From Methanoregula sp. UBA64 (GTDB taxonomy: Archaea; Halobacteriota; Methanomicrobia; Methanomicrobiales; Methanospirillaceae), in assembly GCF_002502735.1 (NCBI RefSeq), contig NZ_DAQC01000001.1, forward strand, positions 117,229-181,228: a stretch of DNA of 64,000 nt, in the 5' to 3' direction. Made by a program: the position numbers and the translations under genes. The notes below the pieces were generated by a model, which was not told the origin of the DNA, ran no database searches, and worked only from the letters and a program-made list of their open reading frames with translations. Positions 59,223 to 64,000 of the stretch are shown in pieces. Numbering within the stretch: the stretch's first letter is position 1; the number at the start of each line of letters is the position of its first letter.

Positions 59223-59736
59223 ATTTTCCGGTTTCCTTCTGGGCCGCTGCTCGGTCCGGGAGTTCGACCCGGAACCGCTCGCCGATGAAGACATAACCTC
59301 TGTGGTAGCCGCAGCCCAGCTGGCGCCGAGCGCCGGCAATCTCGAAGCCTGGGATGTGGTCGTGGTGACCGACGAGGACGCCCGGCAGGCCATGTCCGAT
59401 GCAGCATTCGGGCAGGCCCATGTGGCAGAAGCGCCGGCGCTCTTTGTGGTCTGCGCAAATTACATCCGCTCGATGTCGCAGTACGGGGAACGCGGGATCC
59501 TGTATGCCGTCGAGGACGCGACCATTGCCTGCACGTACATGATGCTTGCCGCCCGGGCCCGGGGGCTCTCGTCCTGCTGGACCGGGGCATTCGAAGAGGA
59601 CGAGGTCCGGGAATATCTCGGACTTCCCGCCCATATCCGGCCCTTAGCGATCCTTGCTGTCGGAAAAAGCAGCGCCCCGGTGCGGCGGGCGGAGCACATG
59701 GATATCGAAAACCACCTCCATTATAATACGTGGTAG
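59209..59736 (+). CDS. Nitroreductase-family FMN oxidoreductase
   Basis: A 175-residue protein with the family pattern: GRCSVREFDPEPLADEDI (the R-S-x-R-x-F FMN site), AAQLAPSAGNLEAWDVVVV, the central VEDATIACTYMMLAARARGL and a final IRPLAILAVGKSS. Nitroreductase-fold enzymes use FMN and NAD(P)H or F420-type donors to reduce varied substrates. It starts inside the preceding helical-protein gene. Substrate unknown. Confidence 0.9.
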   Translation: MDYSEFSGFLLGRCSVREFDPEPLADEDITSVVAAAQLAPSAGNLEAWDVVVVTDEDARQAMSDAAFGQAHVAEAPALFVVCANYIRSMSQYGERGILYAVEDATIACTYMMLAARARGLSSCWTGAFEEDEVREYLGLPAHIRPLAILAVGKSSAPVRRAEHMDIENHLHYNTW

Positions 59737-59770
59737 GGAATACGGGGAGAGAAAAAAGGGGAGATCATAA

Positions 59771-60109
59771 ATGCCGGACTACCTGGTAACACTGGAATCT
59801 GCATGGTACATCAAGGAAGCAAAGTCGCTTGACGATGCGATCGGTATTGCAATCAGCGAAGCGGGCAAGCGCCTCAACCCCTCGGCAAAGTTTGTCGAGG
59901 TCGAAGCGGGGATGCTCGAATGCCCGTTCTGCGAACAGCCGCTCTCAAGCGCAATTGTGGTCGCGGACACGGCACTCGTCGGCCTGATACTCGAGATGAG
60001 GGTGTTTCGGGCCGAATCAAAGGAGCACGCGGGCCGGATTGCAAAATCCGTGATAGGAAAGGCTCTCCACGAGGTGCCGCTCAAACTTATGGACGTGGAA
60101 GAGATATGA
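59771..60109 (+). CDS. DUF555 (UPF0212) protein
   Basis: A 112-residue protein recognised by MPDYLVTLESAWYIKEAKSL, KFVEVEAGMLECPFCEQPLS and the C-terminal HEVPLKLMDVEEI. It has one C-x2-C pair, which could bind metal as a dimer. The family is confined to euryarchaea and uncharacterised. Its stop overlaps the start of the PfkB gene by 4 bases. Confidence 0.87.
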   Translation: MPDYLVTLESAWYIKEAKSLDDAIGIAISEAGKRLNPSAKFVEVEAGMLECPFCEQPLSSAIVVADTALVGLILEMRVFRAESKEHAGRIAKSVIGKALHEVPLKLMDVEEI

Positions 60110-61002
60110 TCCATATCGTCGGGCACACCGCGGTCGACCATATCTCCCGCGTGGCCCATCTCCCCAAAGAGAACCAGTCAACCCATATCACCGAACGCCG
60201 GATCCTGTTCGGCGGCGGGGCGGCAAACATTGCTGCCGGGATTGCGGTCCTTGGGGAGGACGTCACCCTCCATTCCTGCGTTGGCGACGATTTTGCCGGC
60301 AGCGAGTACGAGAAATGGATGGAGACGCTCGGCATTAGCCGGCAGTTTTTTACCGTGCCCGGCACGCACACGCCGACCGCGTTCATGTTCACGGACGATG
60401 CCGGCGACCAGATGACGTTTTTCGAGTGGGGCGCATCAAAGGCCTTTGCAACCTCCGAGGCCCCGGCGCTTCCCCTTGTCCACATGGCAACGGCCGATCC
60501 CGAGTTCAACTGCCGGGTGGCGGAAAAGAGCGAGTTTGTCTCCTTTGACCCGGGCCAGGACGTATTCTGGTATACAAAAGAGCAGCTCGAATCCATTCTC
60601 TCGAACTCCGATATCCTCTTTGCAAACAAGCACGAGGTGCAGAAGATGTGCGAGACGCTGGGCACGACAAAAGAAGCGCTCATAAAAATGGTGGGAATGG
60701 CGATCTTTACCATGAGCGGCGACGGGAGCACGCTGTACGCGGGCGGGAGCGAACACGTGATCCCGGCGATCCCGGTTACCCTTGCCGACCCGACCGGGGC
60801 CGGCGATTCGTACCGGGCCGGGTTCCTCTCCGCGTACGTGCGGGGGTATTCTCCCCTTGCCTGCTGCCGGGTGGGAACGGTCACTGCCTCCTATGTGGTC
60901 GAACACACCGGCTGCCAGACGCATCTTCCCACCTGGGATCAGATGCTCGAACGGTACAGCCGCCACTTTGGCACGCTGGAACAACCGGCGCCGCGGGGGT
61001 AG
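60106..61002 (+). CDS. PfkB-family sugar/nucleoside kinase
   Basis: A 298-residue ribokinase-fold enzyme: N-terminal RILFGGGAANIAAGIAVLGE (PfkB signature 1) and VTLADPTGAGDSYRAGFLSA (signature 2) with the catalytic Asp in GAGD. It phosphorylates a hydroxymethyl group of a sugar, nucleoside or similar substrate with ATP. Coupled with the DUF555 gene. Substrate not readable; archaeal members often are nucleoside or ribose kinases. Confidence 0.9.
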   Translation: MIHIVGHTAVDHISRVAHLPKENQSTHITERRILFGGGAANIAAGIAVLGEDVTLHSCVGDDFAGSEYEKWMETLGISRQFFTVPGTHTPTAFMFTDDAGDQMTFFEWGASKAFATSEAPALPLVHMATADPEFNCRVAEKSEFVSFDPGQDVFWYTKEQLESILSNSDILFANKHEVQKMCETLGTTKEALIKMVGMAIFTMSGDGSTLYAGGSEHVIPAIPVTLADPTGAGDSYRAGFLSAYVRGYSPLACCRVGTVTASYVVEHTGCQTHLPTWDQMLERYSRHFGTLEQPAPRG

Positions 61003-61006
61003 GATC

Positions 61007-61096
61007 ATGCGTTTTGCAGCAGGTACAGGACCGGGCAGGATCCCCGGGATCGCAGGGCGTGGCGTGTCGATGAAGTACGGCAGGAGGTATGCCTGA
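61007..61096 (+). CDS. Possible 29-residue leader peptide before DUF2070 gene
   Basis: A tiny ORF, MRFAAGTGPGRIPGIAGRG followed by VSMKYGRRYA, with GTAGGATC before its ATG. Its TGA at 61094-61096 shares a base with the ATG of the next gene (TGATG), and the strong AGGAGGT site of that gene lies inside it. It is basic and Gly-rich. It could be a real micropeptide, a leader that couples translation, or chance. Confidence 0.3.
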   Translation: MRFAAGTGPGRIPGIAGRGVSMKYGRRYA

Positions 61097-62838
61097 TGGC
61101 AATGGCAGGGGATGTCAAACTCGGGCAGCTGACAAAGTATCTCTTCAGCGCCCCGTCGTGGCCGGTCTCCCTCCTCATCATGATCGTCCTTGGCCTGGTC
61201 ATCGACGGCGCTATCGCCCGGGTCTGGGTCCAGCTCCCGTTCTCGGGAACCCTTGCCTTTACCATCCCGGCAATCGCGGCATTCGTGCTCACCAAGCCCA
61301 TCATCGATTTTTCCGGCAAGACGATGACGTGGAACCGGTCGGCGCTCCTTGCGCTCTCCTGCACGGTCTTTGGCGTCATCATCACGTTCGCCTCGCTCGC
61401 GGGCGGGATCCGGTACCTTCCGCTCTTTTACGGGATCTCGCTCGGGTTTGTCTTTGGCCTGCGCCTCTTTGTCCTTGTTGCCATCTCCGATTACCGCGTG
61501 CCCCGGATGATCCTGCCGGCCGTGACGCAGAGCGGTGTCGGCGTTATTGCCGGGTGGTTCCTCTTCTCCCCGGGCTGGGTGGCATTTGCCCTCATCCTCC
61601 ACGTGGTCTTTGGCCTCGGGTTTGCTATCCTTGTCTGGCTGATCGAGCGCCCGCTCTACCGTGCGTTCCGCATCCGCGGGCTCGCGTTCGTGAACGCGTT
61701 CGTGGCAAACATGACCGACGGCTCGAAAAAGGAGATGGAGGACTTTTTCCGGGACATCGGCGAGGAGATCTACGTGCCGCAGGTCTGCCTCTTTTTCAGG
61801 CGGGCTGCAAAAAAGCCGGTCCTCTTTACCGTCCCGAACCTCCACCCCGGGCCCATGGGCGAGATCGGGGGCGGCAACCTCCCGAAGCTCATCCACGACC
61901 GGATGACAAAAGAGGAGACCCTCGTCCCCCACGGCTGCGCCTCGCACGACTTCAACCTGGTCTCGGAGAACGAGATCGACAAGGTGATTGCGGCTATCGA
62001 AGCCTCAAAGAAGGACTGCGCCTACGATCCCGGTGCAACGCCCTCGCGGAGCATAACCTGCGGGACGGTAAAGATCCTGTACCAGCGGTTTGGGAATTCC
62101 ATTCTGATGATCTCGACCCGGTCGCCGGAGATGACCGAAGATCTCGATTACTCCATCGGCCTTGCGATCATGGCAGAAGGCCACCGCTGGTTCCCGCACG
62201 TGGCATTTGTCGATGCGCATAACTGCATGACCGATCTCTCGTCTGCCGTGCTCCCGGCAACGCTGACTGCGACCGAGTACCAGAAAGGGGCGGCGGGCGC
62301 CATGGAATCGTGCAGCAACGCCCCCCTTGCACCGTTTAAGGTCGGGTATGCCCGCAGGCACCTGCCCTATTCCCGGGACGAGGGATTCGGGGATCTCGGC
62401 GTGCAGGTGATGGTGGTGGAGACGGCCGGGCAGAAGACCGCATATGTCCTCTTTGACGGGAACAATATGGCAGGCGGTGTCCGCGAGGCCCTGTGCGAAA
62501 AGATCCGCACGCTTGTCGATGCCACCGAAGTGATGACAACCGATACCCACGTGGTCAACACGATCACCGGCAAGAACCCGGTCGGGCTGACCATCCCGGC
62601 AGAAACCTTCCTCCCGCTCGTGATGGACACTGTCCGCGAGGCTATTGCCGATCTGGGCGATGCCGAGTGTGCGGCAACAACGGCGCAGTGCGAGCACGTG
62701 GTGGTCTTTGGCTCCAACCGGATCTCGCAGCTCGCGAGCACGGTAAACGCGATGCTCATCTTTGTGGCGCCGCTCTCGCTTGCCATGCTGCTTCTGGCAT
62801 TCCTGCTTTCGCTTGCGGCATACGTGGTGCTGGTGTAG
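61096..62838 (+). CDS. DUF2070 membrane protein
   Basis: A 580-residue protein: about six helices in residues 15-200, a large soluble domain (about 205-545) with LFTVPNLHPGPMGEIGGGNL, VPHGCASHDFNLVSENEIDK and VDAHNCMTDLSSAVLP, and one or two C-terminal helices (MLIFVAPLSLAMLLLAFLLS). The conserved His/Asp/Cys residues (HPGP, DAHN) suggest metal-dependent hydrolysis, as proposed for neutral-ceramidase-like folds, but the archaeal DUF2070 family is uncharacterised. It has a strong AGGAGGT ribosome site. A T-rich tract at 62877-62895 ends it. Confidence 0.88.
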   Translation: MAMAGDVKLGQLTKYLFSAPSWPVSLLIMIVLGLVIDGAIARVWVQLPFSGTLAFTIPAIAAFVLTKPIIDFSGKTMTWNRSALLALSCTVFGVIITFASLAGGIRYLPLFYGISLGFVFGLRLFVLVAISDYRVPRMILPAVTQSGVGVIAGWFLFSPGWVAFALILHVVFGLGFAILVWLIERPLYRAFRIRGLAFVNAFVANMTDGSKKEMEDFFRDIGEEIYVPQVCLFFRRAAKKPVLFTVPNLHPGPMGEIGGGNLPKLIHDRMTKEETLVPHGCASHDFNLVSENEIDKVIAAIEASKKDCAYDPGATPSRSITCGTVKILYQRFGNSILMISTRSPEMTEDLDYSIGLAIMAEGHRWFPHVAFVDAHNCMTDLSSAVLPATLTATEYQKGAAGAMESCSNAPLAPFKVGYARRHLPYSRDEGFGDLGVQVMVVETAGQKTAYVLFDGNNMAGGVREALCEKIRTLVDATEVMTTDTHVVNTITGKNPVGLTIPAETFLPLVMDTVREAIADLGDAECAATTAQCEHVVVFGSNRISQLASTVNAMLIFVAPLSLAMLLLAFLLSLAAYVVLV

Positions 62839-62876
62839 ACCTGTTCATGTCTTACCCAAGGGGAACGGTCTCACCG

Positions 62877-62895
62877 CTTTTTCTTTTTTCTTTCC
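62877..62895 (+). terminator. T-rich terminator after DUF2070 gene
   Basis: GCTTTTTCTTTTTTCTTTCC begins 39 bases after the stop; several T-runs without a hairpin fit archaeal termination. Confidence 0.5.
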
Positions 62896-63011
62896 CTGAT
62901 CCGGTGGACGATCCGGTTGTGCCGGGAAATTTATGGAAAATCCTGCAGGCAATGGTTCGAAGACCGGATTGCATTTATAGTATCACCTGAAAGGATGATA
63001 TGGTGAGAACC

Positions 63012-63221
63012 ATGAAGATCAGCGCACGAAACATGCTCAAAGGCACGGTAAAATCGATCACCCCGGGAGCCGTCAACTCCGAGATCGTTATCGAACTTCC
63101 CGGCGGCCAGCTCATCACCTCGATCATCACGAAGAAGTCCGTGGAATCGCTCGGGCTTGCACCCGGCAAGGTGGCATACGCTGTCATCAAGTCGAGCGAA
63201 GTCATGGTTGCAGTAGACTAA
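63012..63221 (+). CDS. Mop/TOBE molybdate-binding protein (molbindin)
   Basis: A 69-residue protein from ATG 63012 (GGTGAG 5 bases upstream; a start at 63000 would add four residues). It is one TOBE domain: MKISARNMLKGTVKSITPGA, VNSEIVIELPGGQLITSIIT and a final VIKSSEVMVAVD, as in molbindins that oligomerise to store molybdate or tungstate for molybdopterin enzymes such as formylmethanofuran dehydrogenase. A TATA-like TTTATAGTA is at about 62974. A T-run follows the stop. Confidence 0.92.
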   Translation: MKISARNMLKGTVKSITPGAVNSEIVIELPGGQLITSIITKKSVESLGLAPGKVAYAVIKSSEVMVAVD

Positions 63222-63450
63222 TCTCTTTTTTATTTCCGGGATCTGTCCGGATGCTTTGTGATATTTCCGCTGAATGCCGGATCCGTCCGTCTCCTTGATC
63301 CGGGCACCTCCCCGGAGCCGGGGGATTTTTTGGCAACCGGGTCATTTCTGCGTGTGCCGGTTTTTTACCCTGCGGGACAACGACAATTTTTATGAGGGGC
63401 CGGCAGAGTGACTAAGGAATACCAGGCTTCGTTTTTCCCGGTGGTTTCCC

Positions 63451-64000
63451 ATGAAGCATACGATACAGCGCATCCTTCTTGCAGCCGTGTTCCTTGCGGT
63501 ATGCATTCCCGTTGTCCCGGCATGGAATGTGGAGAGTTACACGATGAATCCCTCCGGCCCGCTGCCGCAGAATGCCCCGGTGACGGTTACGTTCAGCGTG
63601 GACTTCCCGGCAGAAGCTTCCGAACCGACCTTTCCTGCAGCAGGCGACCTGGTCATGACCACCGGTCTTGCAAAGCCCGCATGGTCGTACACGATCACAA
63701 CGGGCGATGGCGGGTCGTCCACGACACCTGCGTACTACAACCAGACCCTTGACTTAAGCGGCCTTTTGTTATCCTACAAAGGGCATGGCAGCGAGGCACT
63801 GAGCGTTACGCTGAAGGGAACGGCTCCCGCAGTGCCGGCGCCTGCAAATATAACGGTCCTCGATCTCCACGAAATTGACAAAAACGGGAAGGCCGTTACG
63901 AGCACGCAGGTAACCCGGACTGCTGCGGTCTCGGACGCGGTCTGGACAACGGCCACGCCGCAGCTGGCAACCCCGGCACAGACTGAGCAGCAGGCCGGCT
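63451..64000 (+). CDS. Secreted surface protein (N-terminal part)
   Basis: The gene runs off the window end with 183 codons visible. It begins MKHTIQRILLAAVFLAVCIP with a signal peptide cleaved near VVPAW. A beta-rich domain follows (PLPQNAPVTVTFSVDFPAEA, WSYTITTGDGGSSTTPAYYN) and then a Thr/Ala/Pro/Gln-rich stretch (TTATPQLATPAQTEQQAG) that looks like a stalk. It resembles the other surface proteins of this organism but lacks the beta domain of the 26-31 kb array. No ORF on either strand competes. Confidence 0.75.
   Translation, partial: MKHTIQRILLAAVFLAVCIPVVPAWNVESYTMNPSGPLPQNAPVTVTFSVDFPAEASEPTFPAAGDLVMTTGLAKPAWSYTITTGDGGSSTTPAYYNQTLDLSGLLLSYKGHGSEALSVTLKGTAPAVPAPANITVLDLHEIDKNGKAVTSTQVTRTAAVSDAVWTTATPQLATPAQTEQQAG

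Noticed and set aside
60436..61947. 503-codon open frame opposite PfkB and DUF2070
   Set aside because: Charged, low-complexity sequence antisense to two well-supported genes.
1..64000. tRNA, rRNA or CRISPR loci
   Set aside because: I looked for T-loop/acceptor patterns, rRNA motifs and regularly spaced direct repeats and saw none that hold up.

Overview
The window is a GC-rich stretch of a methanogenic archaeon, most likely of the order Methanomicrobiales (Methanoregula-like). The evidence is in the genes: TATA-binding protein, MCM helicase, two RFC small subunits, an Lhr helicase, an NMD3 homologue, Sep-tRNA:Cys-tRNA synthase, archaeal dihydroneopterin aldolase (for tetrahydromethanopterin), pantoate kinase plus the archaeal phosphopantothenate synthetase, an MtrH-like methyltransferase and many Methanomicrobia-restricted DUF proteins. 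Promoters look archaeal (TATA boxes, several probably leaderless starts). The species call is inference; I could not search a database.

Layout. 1-8.5 kb: the start of a DHH-family pyrophosphatase, a PadR-ABC exporter operon, a secreted metallophosphoesterase, an RsbU/RsbW-like signalling pair, small secreted proteins, a decayed gene and a DMT transporter. 8.5-13.7 kb: a regulator-lipoprotein-membrane protein operon with a clear palindromic operator, copy 1 of a 530-bp dispersed element, and a type IV-like toxin-antitoxin pair whose antitoxin carries a PD-(D/E)XK nuclease-like domain. 13.7-18.7 kb: a four-gene corrinoid methyltransferase cluster (UroD/MtaA-like protein, corrinoid protein, RACo-like activator, MtrH-like protein) with the same parts as the methoxydotrophic Mto system. 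18.7-26 kb: an orphan antitoxin, dispersed repeats, an S41 peptidase, an ornithine decarboxylase/homospermidine synthase pair, and SepCysS preceded by a 59-residue helical protein. 26-32 kb: four tandemly duplicated surface proteins and lipoproteins sharing a repeated beta domain, two of them behind the same 20-bp palindrome, ending in a DUF2178-HTH pair. 32-38.7 kb: two-domain PPK2, ThiI, conserved DUFs, a RelBE-like pair and a repeat-rich gene desert. 38.7-64 kb: a dense housekeeping region with acyl-CoA synthetase, TBP, Lhr/phosphoesterase/RPA-associated protein, RFC-S, MCM, MptD, TatD, DUF424, NMD3, Taw2/Trm5, CoaBC, pantoate kinase, phosphopantothenate synthetase, a second RFC-S, an RGG protein, nitroreductase, PfkB kinase, DUF2070, a Mop-type protein and the start of another secreted protein.

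The housekeeping genes sit in tight operons with 4-14-bp overlaps, joining replication (RFC, MCM, Lhr, RPAP) with CoA and pterin cofactor synthesis. The accessory parts (7-13, 18-32 and 36-38.5 kb) are marked by three families of noncoding dispersed repeats: a 530-bp element (2 copies), a MITE-like element with 14-bp terminal inverted repeats (2 copies plus a fragment) and a roughly 155-bp element (3 copies). The items most worth following are the Mto-like methyltransferase cluster, the nuclease-fused type IV toxin-antitoxin pair, the 530-bp element and the co-regulated surface-protein array.
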